A DNA stretch of 14,608 nt, from positions 1 to 14,608 of the forward strand of contig SOKM01000299.1 of NCBI GenBank assembly GCA_004375785.1, read 5' to 3'. Position 1 is the stretch's first letter. The number at the start of each line of letters is the position of its first letter. Source of the stretch: Candidatus Cloacimonadota bacterium (GTDB lineage: Bacteria; Hydrothermota; E44-bin80). Below are positions 14,366-14,608 of this stretch, piece after piece. Position numbers and translations under genes: made by a program. The notes under the pieces were generated by a model that did no database searches, was not told where the DNA came from, and worked only from the letters and a program-made list of their open reading frames with translations.

Positions 14366-14608
14366 TTATAAAACTAAAGTTTTCCAATTATCAAAGTTTT
14401 CATCTTTTAATTCTTTACTTGGCTTGTCAAAATACACCCATCTTCCACGATATTTTCTTTGATCTGTATTGGTAACTATTCCACCAAAAAGGTTCTTGCC
14501 TTTTTTATTTTCCTTTTTCATATATTTACGTAGTCCGTCAATTTTGGTTCCAGCAATTTTCTTGGTGTAACCTGCTTTGGTATCAAATAAACCAATTCTA
14601 CCATCTTT
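14366..14608 (-). CDS. C-terminal end of a probable type III restriction enzyme/helicase-like protein (partial)
   Basis: The minus-strand frame is open from the window edge to TAA at 14366-14368, giving the last 80 residues of a larger protein. It begins KDGRIGLFDTKAGYTKKIAG, continues with TKIDGLRKYMKKE and NLFGGIVTNTD, and ends RWVYFDKPSKE...FDNWKTLVL. The DGRIGLFDTKAG segment, with Asp9-Thr-Lys11, looks like the DxK half of a PD-(D/E)xK nuclease site as in the C-termini of type III Res-like helicase-nucleases (FKDGRIGIFDTKSG-type), followed by the GGIV strand. The helicase part would lie beyond the right edge and cannot be seen. It converges with the DUF2062 gene. Coding is clear from the sequence; the family call rests on the motif alone. 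Confidence 0.65.
   Translation of the reverse strand, partial: KDGRIGLFDTKAGYTKKIAGTKIDGLRKYMKKENKKGKNLFGGIVTNTDQRKYRGRWVYFDKPSKELKDENFDNWKTLVL

Overview
The window is AT-rich bacterial DNA with strong Shine-Dalgarno sequences (AAGGAGG type) ahead of several genes. It looks like a chromosome segment of an uncultured FCB-type or WOR-3/Stahlbacteria-like bacterium. That placement is inference: three secreted proteins end in a FlgD-like / type IX secretion-type sorting domain, one is a gingipain-family (C25) protease, and DUF5683 and DUF2062 proteins are present. No rRNA, tRNA or CRISPR was seen, and no complete mobile element.

Layout. Bases 1-2830 hold a large secreted C25 cysteine protease, cut off at its 5' side by the window edge and split by a -1 frameshift near 1865. 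A small secreted protein of unknown function (2840-3403, minus) converges on it. A pair of inverted REP-like hairpins separates that gene from a four-repeat surface protein with a sorting domain (3517-5016, minus). Its long leader carries a promoter, an orphan ribosome binding site and a 107-bp MITE-like palindrome. An apparent operon follows on the minus strand: Nudix hydrolase, recO, GYD-domain protein (6938 down to 5342), with a good sigma-70 promoter.

The 564-bp gap 6939-7502 has divergent promoters and a cluster of TTGCA/TGCAA palindromes. It precedes a secreted 8-bladed beta-propeller protein with a sorting domain (7503-9359). Bases 12611-9424 (minus) form a three-gene regulatory block: a lipoprotein with a ZU5-like segment, an alpha/beta-hydrolase-like domain lacking the nucleophile serine, a TMEM260/DUF2723-like motif and TPR-like helices; an ECF sigma factor that has no canonical start codon; and a zinc-finger membrane anti-sigma factor. 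Then come a DUF5683 membrane protein, the decayed 3' end of a solute-binding protein gene, a DUF2062 membrane protein and, at the right edge on the minus strand, the C-terminal end of what looks like a restriction enzyme or helicase.

How the genes fit together. The three sorting-domain proteins are probably exported by one shared machinery that lies outside the window. The lipoprotein-sigma-antisigma block looks like an envelope-sensing regulatory unit, but its target genes cannot be read from here. The most unusual points are the ATAA junction that replaces the usual ATGA start/stop overlap at the sigma factor, the composite pseudo-hydrolase lipoprotein beside it, and the heptanucleotide-periodic repeats in the intergenic regions around that block.
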